DNA of 64,000 bases from Sulfitobacter sp. JL08 (GTDB lineage: Bacteria > Pseudomonadota > Alphaproteobacteria > Rhodobacterales > Rhodobacteraceae), in the NCBI RefSeq assembly GCF_003352045.1, contig NZ_CP025815.1, positions 682,001-746,000 on the forward strand, given 5' to 3'. Below are positions 54,304 through 62,718 of this stretch, in pieces. Under the pieces are notes generated by a model. That model was given only the letters and a program-made list of their open reading frames with translations. It made no database searches and was not told where the DNA came from. Every line of letters begins with the position of its first letter. Within the stretch, counting starts at the first letter, position 1. A program made the translations under genes and the position numbers.

Positions 54304-55641
54304 TCACGCATCTTGCGTCAGCGCACCGACACGCGCGGCAAAGGCCAGTGCATCATCGGGGGCTGTGCCAAGTTGCCGTTCGGGATCAAACACCGTTTCG
54401 TCCAGATCGGGAAACGCGGCCAGCGCCACGGTCTTAAGGTCGCTTCCCTCGGCCATCACCTTCTGGCACAGCTCTTTCGTGGTCGCCTGCGCCTGTGGCC
54501 GTGGCATGGCACCAGCCAGCGCAAAGGACAGCGCTTCGGCAAAAATCAGCCCCGCACCACTGTCCAGATTGGCCCGCATCCGCGCCATATCGGGGTGCAT
54601 CCCGCCTGTCAGCGCAACAGCATGGCGCAGCGCCGACGCGCCGCCCAGTACCAGTTGGGGCAGGGCGGCCCATTCGGTCATCCATGCGGCCCCGTCGCGC
54701 TGGAACCGGTGCGTGCCCGCGCCGTGCAACAGCGCATTCGCCGCGTTGATCTGTGCGTGCAGCGACACCATTGCCGATGCGGCAACCGGGTTCTGTTTCT
54801 GCGGCATGGTGGAGGACGCGCCCGCGCCGTCCAGCACCAGTTCGCCGGTCTCGCTTTGAACCATGGCAATCACGTCTTCCGCCATCTTGCCCAGTGCCAC
54901 GGCCACCCGCGTGATCCAGCCGCTGATCGCCAGAACCGGCGCGCGGTGGGTGTGCCAACTGCACGCCGGATCGGCCAGACCCAGCGCTGCCGCCAGATCG
55001 GCGCGCTGCTGCGCGGCGCTGGCCCCCAATGCCGATGCCGTGCCCGCCGCGCCCGACAGCGACACCACCAGCGCGCTGTCGCGCAGCGCCGGCAAACCGT
55101 CCAGCAAATCTGCCAGCGGTGCGCCCCAGGATGCGGCAACTGCGCCAAAACTTGTCGGCGTGGCATGCTGGCCCCAGGTGCGCGCGGCCATTACCGTGTG
55201 CGCATGATCCTGCGCCAATCCCGCCAGCGCACCCAGCACCGCGCGGATATCCCGTTCCAGCAACACCAGAACCTGCCGCAGCCGCAGCATCAGCGCGGTG
55301 TCCATGATATCCTGCGATGTGGCCCCCCAATGCACGTATTGCGCATGTTCCGGCGCCTTCATTTCACTTCGAAACGCAGCCACCAGTGCCGGAACGGGCA
55401 CGCCGTTCCGCGCTGTCTCCTGCGCCAGTGCCGCCGGATCAATCTGCACCTCCAGGCTGGCGCGGTGGATGGCGGCGGCGCTGATTTCGGGGATCACGCC
55501 TGCCTGCCCCTGCACCTTGGCCAGCGCGCCCTCGACCAGCAGCATCGCACGGATCGCGGCGCTGTCGGAAAACAGGCGTTTCACCTCGCCCGTGGGGAAA
55601 AGCCCGCCGTAAAGCGGGCTGTCGAATAGTGATCCTGTCAT
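54304..55641 (-). CDS. pcaB: 3-carboxy-cis,cis-muconate cycloisomerase
   Basis: A fumarase/aspartase-superfamily enzyme of 445 residues converting 3-carboxymuconate to 4-carboxymuconolactone in the protocatechuate branch of the beta-ketoadipate pathway. The superfamily signature GASSTMPQKQNPV is present, with VHWGATSQDIMDTA and TWGQHATPTSFG earlier. It starts in an ATGA overlap with the upstream hydrolase. Confidence 0.9.
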   Translation of the reverse strand: MTGSLFDSPLYGGLFPTGEVKRLFSDSAAIRAMLLVEGALAKVQGQAGVIPEISAAAIHRASLEVQIDPAALAQETARNGVPVPALVAAFRSEMKAPEHAQYVHWGATSQDIMDTALMLRLRQVLVLLERDIRAVLGALAGLAQDHAHTVMAARTWGQHATPTSFGAVAASWGAPLADLLDGLPALRDSALVVSLSGAAGTASALGASAAQQRADLAAALGLADPACSWHTHRAPVLAISGWITRVAVALGKMAEDVIAMVQSETGELVLDGAGASSTMPQKQNPVAASAMVSLHAQINAANALLHGAGTHRFQRDGAAWMTEWAALPQLVLGGASALRHAVALTGGMHPDMARMRANLDSGAGLIFAEALSFALAGAMPRPQAQATTKELCQKVMAEGSDLKTVALAAFPDLDETVFDPERQLGTAPDDALAFAARVGALTQDA

Positions 55642-56354
55642 GATGTGCCTTTCGCGATCCGGTCCAACATTGCGGCCAGACCGGACGGGTCTGCAAAAAA
55701 CGGCGAATGGCCGGTCGCCATTTCGTAAACATCGCTGTCGGTCCAGCCTTGGGTCATGGTGATCTGGTATTCCGGCGGAATTGTCTGGTCCTGCGTGCAG
55801 CGGATATAAGATTTGGGTACTGATGCACAGCGCGCGCCCAGTGTGATCGGGGTTTCCTGTGGCAATACGGCTTGCGGGCCAAGATGGGCCTTGGCGTAGG
55901 CCACGACATCCGGTGTGCAGTCGTGATAGAAAACCTGTTCCACCTGATCGGGATCAATCGTGAAACTTTGGCGGTCCTGCGACATCACGATGGCCCCCAA
56001 CAACGGCTGGCGCGGCGCCGCGCGGCGCATTTGCGCCAGCGACAGTCCGGACACCGGGGCGTAGGCACACACAAACACCAGCCGCGCCATCGCGTCGGGC
56101 GCATGTTCGGCCGCGGCCGCAATAGGATATCCGGCCATCGAATGGCCGACGACAATGGTGTCAGCCGTGCAGGCGGCAAGGATGGCATCGCGGTAGCTGT
56201 CCAGCGTGACATCGCCAATCGGTGTCTTGTTCGCCCCGTGCGATGGCAGATCGATCGCATCGGCGTGGTGCCCCAACGCGCCCAGTGCCGGGATCACATC
56301 GCGCCAGCACCAAGCGCCATGGCAGGAACCGTGAACCAGTAGGAACCGTGCCAC
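55638..56354 (-). CDS. Alpha/beta hydrolase, methylesterase-like
   Basis: A 238-residue hydrolase with oxyanion segment LVHGSCHGAWCW, nucleophile elbow VGHSMAGYP and a late TGHSPFF histidine. This arrangement resembles the plant methylesterase/hydroxynitrile lyase group, whose members cut esters of small aromatic acids. The GTG start at 56352-56354 overlaps the pcaC TAG. Its place between pcaC and pcaB suggests it releases an aromatic or lactone intermediate from an ester; this is inference. Confidence 0.82.
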   Translation of the reverse strand: MARFLLVHGSCHGAWCWRDVIPALGALGHHADAIDLPSHGANKTPIGDVTLDSYRDAILAACTADTIVVGHSMAGYPIAAAAEHAPDAMARLVFVCAYAPVSGLSLAQMRRAAPRQPLLGAIVMSQDRQSFTIDPDQVEQVFYHDCTPDVVAYAKAHLGPQAVLPQETPITLGARCASVPKSYIRCTQDQTIPPEYQITMTQGWTDSDVYEMATGHSPFFADPSGLAAMLDRIAKGTS

Positions 56355-56731
56355 TATCCGACCTTTGTTTCGGCAAACACCTGTTTGGCCAGTTTGATGG
56401 CGTGGTTGGCCTTGGGCACCCCGGCATAGATCGCGACATGCTGGAACGCTTCCATCACATCGCGTTCGCTGGCGCCGGTATTGGCACAGGCGCGTACATG
56501 CATCGGAATTTCATCGAAATTGCCGGTCGCCGCCAGCAGGGCCAGCGTCAGCATCGAACGTTCGCGCAACGTTATCGCATCAGAGGCCCAGACCGTGCCC
56601 CACGCGCCTTCGGTGATCAGGGTTTGAAACGGCACATCCGCGTCGGTCTTGGCGGCCTCGGCGCGGTCTACATGGGCATCGCCCAACACCTGCCGGCGCA
56701 CTTTCATTCCTTTTTCAAACCGTTCAGACAT
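56354..56731 (-). CDS. pcaC: 4-carboxymuconolactone decarboxylase
   Basis: A 125-residue CMD-family protein: GMKVRRQVLGDAHVDRA, ITEGAWGTVWA, TLRERSMLTLALLAATGNFDEIPMH and VAIYAGVPKANHAI, matching PcaC closely. It decarboxylates 4-carboxymuconolactone to 3-oxoadipate enol-lactone. It overlaps the pcaD end by eight bases. Confidence 0.93.
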   Translation of the reverse strand: MSERFEKGMKVRRQVLGDAHVDRAEAAKTDADVPFQTLITEGAWGTVWASDAITLRERSMLTLALLAATGNFDEIPMHVRACANTGASERDVMEAFQHVAIYAGVPKANHAIKLAKQVFAETKVG

Positions 56732-57512
56732 GCCCGACCTTTCGCAGGAAATCTGTCAGAACCTGTGCGTATTCAACAGGTTGTTCCACACACGGTAAAT
56801 GCCCCGCGCGCCGGATAAGATGAAAATCCGATCCGGGGATCAGATCGACTGTCTCGCGCACCAGATCGGGCGGGGTCGATCCGTCTTCGGAACCGGCAAT
56901 GCCCAGCGTCGGCAGCCGCAGGCTGGCTGTCGTGGTATAGAAATCGGTGCCTGAAATTGCGGCCGAACATCCCATATACCCCTGATCCGGTTGCCGCACG
57001 AGCATGTTGCGCCACAGCTCAAGCTCGGGGGTCTTGCGGAATTCGGTTGAAAACCACCGCTCCATCACCGCATCCGCCAGCGCCTCGATCCCGCCTGTGC
57101 GCACGGCGGCGATCCGGTCGTCCCACATCGGCGGATTGCCGATTTTCGCGGCCGTATTCGACAGGACCATCGCGCGGATCAGATCCAGCCGTTTCACAGC
57201 CAGACCCTGCGCAATCATACCACCGATGCTGAGCCCGACAAAAACGCAGTTGGTGACCTGCAGATGATCCAGCAACTGTTCGGCATCCCGGATCAGCGCG
57301 CCCATCGCATAGGGGGCATCAGGGCAGGTCGACAACCCGTGCCCGCGCTTGTCATAGCGGATGATGCGCAAACCGGAGGGCAGCAATGGCAGGATCGGAT
57401 CCCACAATCGCATATCGGTGCCCAGAGAATTGGCAAACACGACAGGCGCGCCATCCGGGTCGCCGTCAACGCGGTAATGCAGGCGGATATCGTCCAGTTC
57501 CAGTATGTGCAT
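56724..57512 (-). CDS. pcaD: 3-oxoadipate enol-lactonase
   Basis: An alpha/beta hydrolase of 262 residues with FANSLGTDMRLWDPILPLL, the nucleophile elbow VGLSIGGMIAQGLA and the catalytic His in RRAGHLPCVEQP. This is the PcaD pattern; the enzyme opens the enol-lactone to 3-oxoadipate. It follows the nuclease-fold gene by 10 bp in the same direction. Confidence 0.92.
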   Translation of the reverse strand: MHILELDDIRLHYRVDGDPDGAPVVFANSLGTDMRLWDPILPLLPSGLRIIRYDKRGHGLSTCPDAPYAMGALIRDAEQLLDHLQVTNCVFVGLSIGGMIAQGLAVKRLDLIRAMVLSNTAAKIGNPPMWDDRIAAVRTGGIEALADAVMERWFSTEFRKTPELELWRNMLVRQPDQGYMGCSAAISGTDFYTTTASLRLPTLGIAGSEDGSTPPDLVRETVDLIPGSDFHLIRRAGHLPCVEQPVEYAQVLTDFLRKVGHV

Positions 57513-57522
57513 GCTGTGGCCC

Positions 57523-58716
57523 TCACTCTTGTTTCATGCGCATGTGCGCGACGATCTGCCCGTGATCCGATGCCAGCTTGTTATAGGGGGCTTCGGCGTG
57601 GCTGCCATCGGTCAGATGATCGTTCAGAACGCTGAAATATTCCATTTCGCTGATGGATTTGTCAAAATCGGGCAGGAAATGGCGTGACATGTAAATCTGG
57701 TCGATGCTTTCATAGACCCCGCCAAAGGCCGACGTGTAGACCATATCGCGCAGGGATTTGCGCACAAACAGCTTTTCCGCGGAATGCAGTTTAACCGCCT
57801 CGACCGCTTCGGTGATCTGTTCGTTTTCTTCCTTGCTGTAGCGGTCATTGGCGGCAATCGCATCATGGCGCAGCATCCATGCGTAATTGCGGAACGGGCG
57901 TTCACCGCTGATGATCTCGGAACTGACGGCATGTTCGCCATCGTTGAAATCACCCGTCACCATCACCGGATGGCCGGCCTGCAATTCTGTCAGAATGGCG
58001 GCGCGCAAGACCCAGGCTTCGGCCATGCGGCGCAAGCCCGCGCGCATCGCCCCCATGGCCCGCCCGATCGGGTCATATTGGGTCAGGTCCGCTTCGGGCG
58101 CATATTCGGCCCCCGCCGGCGTGATGAATTCGCCCAGCTTTGACTTCAGGTGACAGTTGAAAACCGTAATCACGCGCGACCCGACAGCGATCCGTACCTT
58201 CAGGATCGGTCGCGACAGGCGGGTGATCTGATAATGCCCCGCATCACCGCCCCCCAGTTCCTGCAACGGGATGACCAAAGGTGCCGGCAAATGCTGGATC
58301 ACTTCGGGCGCATCCACAAACCCAAGGCGCGAAATCACCGCCAGACCGGGGCGCCGCTGGCCCGGTTCACCATCATTCACGTTGGGCGCAAAGGCAAAGG
58401 CGGCATCGGTATAGGGCGTGTAGGCCAGTTTTCGAAAGATCGCCTTTTTGCGATAACCTTTGGACCTGTCCGGGATCGTGGCCTCGTTGCCTTCGCTGCC
58501 CAACCGGTCGGCCTCGTCTATCACATCGCGCAGCGCCTCTTCCTCGAACACTTCCTGAAGACAGACAATGTCGGCGTTCATCTTCAACACCTGTTCCGCC
58601 ATCCAGTCTTTTTTCCACGCGTATTCCTCGGGCGTGTAGGATTGGAACTTGTAATACTCCCGGTCCGGCCCGATCAGGTTCTTCACGTTGAAACTGGCAA
58701 TGGTGAACCGGGTCAT
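57523..58716 (-). CDS. Endonuclease/exonuclease/phosphatase family protein
   Basis: A 397-residue EEP-fold protein with the catalytic set FNVKNL, CLQEVFEEEAL (metal Glu), FNCHLKSK (His), VTGDFNDGE and ASDHGQIVAHM (Asp-His). No signal peptide is visible. EEP enzymes cut phosphodiesters in nucleic acids, lipids or small molecules; the substrate is unknown. It sits within a catabolic run, four bases after the dehydratase stop. GGAG precedes the ATG at 58714-58716. Confidence 0.83.
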   Translation of the reverse strand: MTRFTIASFNVKNLIGPDREYYKFQSYTPEEYAWKKDWMAEQVLKMNADIVCLQEVFEEEALRDVIDEADRLGSEGNEATIPDRSKGYRKKAIFRKLAYTPYTDAAFAFAPNVNDGEPGQRRPGLAVISRLGFVDAPEVIQHLPAPLVIPLQELGGGDAGHYQITRLSRPILKVRIAVGSRVITVFNCHLKSKLGEFITPAGAEYAPEADLTQYDPIGRAMGAMRAGLRRMAEAWVLRAAILTELQAGHPVMVTGDFNDGEHAVSSEIISGERPFRNYAWMLRHDAIAANDRYSKEENEQITEAVEAVKLHSAEKLFVRKSLRDMVYTSAFGGVYESIDQIYMSRHFLPDFDKSISEMEYFSVLNDHLTDGSHAEAPYNKLASDHGQIVAHMRMKQE

Positions 58717-58720
58717 TTGA

Positions 58721-59695
58721 TCAGTCTCCGAACCGGGCAAGTGCGGATTGATACACATCCCCATCCACATTGCCGCCCGATGCCGTGACGATCACGGCGT
58801 CGCCTTCGCTTTGGTCAGGGTGAAACAGCGCCGCGGCCAGTGCCACAGCACCACCGGGTTCCACCACGATCTTGAGCCGCGAAAACGCCAGTGCCACGGC
58901 GTGCAACGCCTCATCTTCGCTGACCACAACGCCCGCCCCGCACAGGCGCTGCATGATCGGAAAGGTCAGTTGCCCGGGTGCGGGCGTGATGATTGCATCG
59001 CACAACGAACCCGATGTGCGGTTGTTGCGCACGATCCCGCCCGAAGCCAGCGAACGGGCCACATCGTCAAATCCTTCGGGTTCCACCGGACGGGGGCGCA
59101 GGCCGGGTGCGACGGCTTCAAGCGCAAGGGCGATGCCCGACAGAAACCCGCCACCGCCGCAGCACACCAGCACGTCAGCGTTTTCAACGCCTTCTGCGCG
59201 CGCCTGTTCGGCGATTTCCAGCCCGGTCGTGCCCTGACCGGCGATCACCAGTGGCTCGTCAAACGGTTTGATCAGGGTCAGGCCGCGTTCTTGCGCCAGC
59301 GCGCCGCCGATTTCGTCGCGGTCTTCGGTTTCGCGATCATAGAGAACCACTTCGCCGCCCAGTGCGCGGGTATTTTCGATTTTCATCTTCGGGGCGTCTT
59401 CGGGCATGACGATCACCGCGCTGGTACCATGCGCGCGCGCTGCCAATGCCACGCCTTGGGCATGGTTGCCGCTGGAAAACGCGATCACACCCCGGCTGCG
59501 GGTTTCGGGATCCATTGCCGACAGGGCCGACCATGCGCCGCGAAACTTGAAACTGCCGGTATGTTGCAGGCATTCGGCCTTTACGAACACGCGCCGCCCC
59601 GCGATGTCGTCCAGAAAGGGCGATGACAACAGCGGCGTGCGCCGCACATGCCCGTCAAGCCGCTGTGCGGCAGCGTTGATCATGTCGATGTTCAT
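58721..59695 (-). CDS. PLP-dependent threonine/serine dehydratase family protein
   Basis: A 324-residue fold-type II PLP enzyme: ECLQHTGSFKFRGAWSAL with the PLP lysine, SSGNHAQGVALAA, CCGGGGFLSGIALA for the phosphate and ASGGNVDGDVY near the end. Homologues deaminate threonine or serine, or act as racemases or hydroxyaspartate dehydratases. It lacks the ACT domain of biosynthetic IlvA. The ATG overlaps the hydrolase stop at 59692-59695. Confidence 0.87.
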   Translation of the reverse strand: MNIDMINAAAQRLDGHVRRTPLLSSPFLDDIAGRRVFVKAECLQHTGSFKFRGAWSALSAMDPETRSRGVIAFSSGNHAQGVALAARAHGTSAVIVMPEDAPKMKIENTRALGGEVVLYDRETEDRDEIGGALAQERGLTLIKPFDEPLVIAGQGTTGLEIAEQARAEGVENADVLVCCGGGGFLSGIALALEAVAPGLRPRPVEPEGFDDVARSLASGGIVRNNRTSGSLCDAIITPAPGQLTFPIMQRLCGAGVVVSEDEALHAVALAFSRLKIVVEPGGAVALAAALFHPDQSEGDAVIVTASGGNVDGDVYQSALARFGD

Positions 59696-60516
59696 GCCAG
59701 TTCTCCCAGCCAAGTGCGCAGGGCCAATACGGCCTCGGGTTCGTCAAGAAACGGAATATGGGCGCGATCAGGCACCTCGGCGACGATCATGTCTGGGCGG
59801 CGGCGCACCATTTCCGCCAGCGTGTCCACCGACAGCAAATCGGAATTCGCGCCGCGGATGCAGCACAGCGGCTTGCCATCCAGCGCATCAAACAAAGGCC
59901 ACAGATCGGGGGCCGGCGTGGCGCCTGCCGCCTCGACAGCGTCGCGCAGGTGCGGATCGTAATTGATCTTCAATCCCTCTGGGATGGCAACATAAAGCTT
60001 TTGCACCTCTTCCAGCCAGCGCTCGGGCGGGACATTGGCAAAGCCTTTCATATAGGCCGGGCGCTCTGCCGCGGCTTCGGCGTGGGTTTTCCATTTCGGA
60101 TTGCGCCCCAGATAGCCCATGATGTTGGTCAGTCCGGCGGGGTCCAGTTCCGGCCCGATATCGTTCAGCGCGACGCCGCTGATCCGGTCGTGCGCCCCGG
60201 CGGCCAGACCCATTGCGATCAGCCCGCCGCGCGAAGTGCCCAATATGGCCGCCTTCTCAAGCCCCAGATGATCCATCAGGGCCAGAACATCGCCCGCTTC
60301 GGTGGGGATGGTGTAGGTTGTCCAGTCCTTGGCCCAGTCAGATTTGCCGCGCCCGCGATAATCCAGCTTGATCAGGCGGGCATCGTGCAGATGCGGTGTG
60401 ACATAATCAAAATCGGATGCATTGCGGGTCAGCCCTGACAGGCACAGAATTGCGGGGCCGTGGCCCTCATCGGTATAATGCAGCGTCAAACCGTCTGCTG
60501 TCTGAAACGTCGCCAT
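59692..60516 (-). CDS. Alpha/beta hydrolase
   Basis: A 274-residue hydrolase with CLSGLTRNASDFDYV, the elbow LGTSRGGLIAMGLA and the His segment VPDRAHIPFLDEP. Its ATG at 60514-60516 overlaps the dehalogenase stop as TGATG, so the two are coupled. Substrate unknown. Confidence 0.85.
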   Translation of the reverse strand: MATFQTADGLTLHYTDEGHGPAILCLSGLTRNASDFDYVTPHLHDARLIKLDYRGRGKSDWAKDWTTYTIPTEAGDVLALMDHLGLEKAAILGTSRGGLIAMGLAAGAHDRISGVALNDIGPELDPAGLTNIMGYLGRNPKWKTHAEAAAERPAYMKGFANVPPERWLEEVQKLYVAIPEGLKINYDPHLRDAVEAAGATPAPDLWPLFDALDGKPLCCIRGANSDLLSVDTLAEMVRRRPDMIVAEVPDRAHIPFLDEPEAVLALRTWLGELA

Positions 60517-61202
60517 CACACACCCGCCAGTTCAGGAATGCGCACCAGATCCTGAAGCATGTGTTTGGGCCGCCATGGCAGGCGATCCACCGGATCGCCG
60601 GCGCGATTGACCCACGCGGTTTCAAACCCGTATCCGCTGGCCCCTGCGGCATCCCATCCGTTCGAGGATACGAACAGAACCTGGTCCTTGTCACAGCCGA
60701 ACCGCTGCCCGACCAGATCATAGACCGCTTCCGCCGGTTTGAAGATACCGACCGTTTCAACCGAAAGGACATCATCCAGAAGATCGCCGATCTGCGCCGA
60801 CGCGACCGCCCCCTGCAACATGTCGGGCGATCCGTTCGACAGGATCGCGGTGTTCAGCCCCGCCTGTTTCAGCGCCGACAACATGGCGGGCACCTCGGGA
60901 TAGGCCTGCAATTCCCAGTAAAGCGCCAGCAGGCGTTCGCGCAGGGCGGCATTGCCCGCCAGCCCTGTTGCATCCAACGCCCAGTCCAGCCCGTCCTGCG
61001 TGACAGTCCAGAAATCGGTATGCGCGCCGGTGATTGCGCGCAACCATGTGTATTGCAACTGCTTGAGCCGCCATGCCTCGGCCAGTGCGGGCCAGCGTTC
61101 GGCCAGATCGCCCGCACCCGGTTCGCCTGCCGCCACGCGGGCGGCGGCGGCCACGTCGAACAGCGTGCCGTAAGCGTCGAAAATACAGGTGGTGATGGGC
61201 AT
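60516..61202 (-). CDS. Haloacid dehalogenase, type II
   Basis: A 228-residue HAD enzyme of the L-2-haloacid dehalogenase group: FDAYGTLFDVAAAA with nucleophile Asp9, ILSNGSPDML, the lysine in GIFKPAEAVYDL and FVSSNGWDAAGASGYGF, a combination characteristic of type II dehalogenases. It would replace a 2-halogen by hydroxyl with inversion. GGAGGATCA lies before the ATG at 61200-61202. First gene of the nine-gene leftward run. Confidence 0.9.
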   Translation of the reverse strand: MPITTCIFDAYGTLFDVAAAARVAAGEPGAGDLAERWPALAEAWRLKQLQYTWLRAITGAHTDFWTVTQDGLDWALDATGLAGNAALRERLLALYWELQAYPEVPAMLSALKQAGLNTAILSNGSPDMLQGAVASAQIGDLLDDVLSVETVGIFKPAEAVYDLVGQRFGCDKDQVLFVSSNGWDAAGASGYGFETAWVNRAGDPVDRLPWRPKHMLQDLVRIPELAGV

Positions 61203-61393
61203 TCTGATCCTCCGGGTTCGGGTGCAGACTGACACGGGCAGGGCAGGGGGAAAAGGGGCTATTCACACGCGACCCCGTCCGGCCGCACCGGCGCGTGTTT
61301 GCATCCCGCGGCATGGCTTGTTACGCTGATTGTATCAACGCCGCGCCTTTGCGCCGCACAATCGAAAAAATCAAACCAGATTGGACGAAATTC

Positions 61394-61822
61394 ATGACCG
61401 AAGTCAAAGCGGGTGACACCGTACAAATCCACTATACCGGAACCCTGCTGGACGGCAGCGTGTTTGACAGCAGCCAGGGCCGCGACCCTCTGGAATTCAA
61501 GGTCGGGTCCGGCATGATCATTCCGGGGCTTGATACTGCATTGCCCGGCATGACCGTAGGCGACAAAAAGTCTGTCAACGTGCCCTGCGACGAGGCTTAT
61601 GGCCCCGTCAAACCCGAAATGCAGCAGGGTGTGCCGCGTTCCGGCATCCCCGCCGATATCCCGCTTGAGGTGGGCACGACATTGCAGATGCAAACCCCCG
61701 ACGGGCAGGCGATGCCGGTTGTCGTGGTCAACGTCACCGAAGACGAAGTGACGCTGGATGCCAACCATCCGCTGGCGGGCAAGGACCTGACATTCGACAT
61801 CGAACTGGTCGCCATCGCGTAA
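61394..61822 (+). CDS. FKBP-type peptidyl-prolyl isomerase (SlyD-like)
   Basis: A 142-residue protein with the FKBP opening VKAGDTVQIHYTGTLLDGSVFDSS and a SlyD-type insert-in-flap chaperone domain (DEAYGPVKPEMQQGVPRSGIP), ending in NHPLAGKDLTFDIELV. There is no His-rich metal tail. It assists protein folding in the cytoplasm. The frame opens at 61295; the ATG at 61394 matches the family start. A strong hairpin follows at 61838. Confidence 0.92.
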   Translation: MTEVKAGDTVQIHYTGTLLDGSVFDSSQGRDPLEFKVGSGMIIPGLDTALPGMTVGDKKSVNVPCDEAYGPVKPEMQQGVPRSGIPADIPLEVGTTLQMQTPDGQAMPVVVVNVTEDEVTLDANHPLAGKDLTFDIELVAIA

Positions 61823-61837
61823 CCTGCAAGAACATTT

Positions 61838-61871
61838 CCCCCGCCAACCGCAACCCTGCGGCGGGCGGGGG
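61838..61871 (+). terminator. Strong hairpin after the FKBP gene
   Basis: CCCCCGCC (61838-61845) pairs with GGCGGGGG (61864-61871), enclosing an inner CCGC/GCGG stem. The T-run (CTTTT) is delayed by about ten bases, so this may be a terminator or a 3'-end stabiliser. Confidence 0.55.
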
Positions 61872-61921
61872 TGCCGTGTGCTTTTGTCATGCCGTGGCGA
61901 TGAAAAGCCGGGGTGCCGGAA

Positions 61922-61971
61922 CAGGTGCCAAACAGGCTTGCGCTTGTTCAGGTGCCCGACAAACAGGCTTG
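61922..61971 (+). repeat. Tandem direct repeat
   Basis: CAGGTGCC followed by AAACAGGCTTG occurs twice (61922-61940 and 61949-61971), with four extra bases in the second copy. It lies in the 200-bp spacer between the FKBP and GNAT genes. Confidence 0.5.
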
Positions 61972-62030
61972 ATGAATGACGGGCCATAGACCACACTCAA
62001 ACCCCTGACAAAAGTGGATGCGCGTTGGCG

Positions 62031-62573
62031 ATGTTTGGGGGCCGTGTGAGCAATATCAGGATCGAATGGTGCAAGGCTCTGCCGCCAAAGGACGAACTTG
62101 ACGTTATCCTGTCGCAATATTACGACCTTATCGTCGTAAGAATGCAGGCCATGGGCTTAGAACTGGATCCTGCCGCCCCAAAAAGCGCGCTGGCGGAATT
62201 CTGGGAGAATTCGGACGATTATTTACCGCCGCAAGGCTGTCTGGTCGTTGCGCGCAACGATGCCAATGAAATAATCGGATGCGGCATGCTCAAACGTCTG
62301 GATCAGGACACCGGCGAATTGAAACGGGTATTTGTGACGCAGGCCGCGCGCGGAACCGGAACCGGCAGAGCATTGATCGAAGCGCGCGAAACAGCGGCGC
62401 GCAGCATGGGATTGAAACGGCTGATCGCAGATACACTTACGCCCAATGTCGAAATGCGAAACCTCTATCCAAAGCTCGGGTTTGTCGAACTGGACACGCC
62501 GATTGAAACGACGACATACAAGGATCAACCGATGCTGCGCCCGCATCTGCACTATTTTTCAAAGGATCTGTGA
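62031..62573 (+). CDS. GNAT-family N-acetyltransferase
   Basis: A GNAT of about 180 residues with ELKRVFVTQAARGTGTGRALIEARE (acetyl-CoA loop) and NVEMRNLYPKLGFVELD. The N-terminal DELDVILSQYYDLIVVRM helix is typical of the PA4866/YhhY-like broad group. The ATG at 62031 has no good binding site; a GTG at 62046 after a G-run is an alternative. Substrate unknown. Confidence 0.8.
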   Translation: MFGGRVSNIRIEWCKALPPKDELDVILSQYYDLIVVRMQAMGLELDPAAPKSALAEFWENSDDYLPPQGCLVVARNDANEIIGCGMLKRLDQDTGELKRVFVTQAARGTGTGRALIEARETAARSMGLKRLIADTLTPNVEMRNLYPKLGFVELDTPIETTTYKDQPMLRPHLHYFSKDL

Positions 62574-62718
62574 AGCCTTTTGTTTCCTGTCTGAAAGTGC
62601 ACCTCGGGTGATGGTCATGATCGGATTTGCGCTTGTCTTCGGTGGAACCTAGCCGCTAGGCTTGCACCGCGCGAGGTGCCGACAGGTGGCGAAAGTGACG
62701 CAAACCGGAGTGACATTG

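Noticed and set aside
54313-55629. 438-codon plus-strand frame across pcaB
   Set aside because: Antisense shadow; Arg/Gln/His-rich with no motif.
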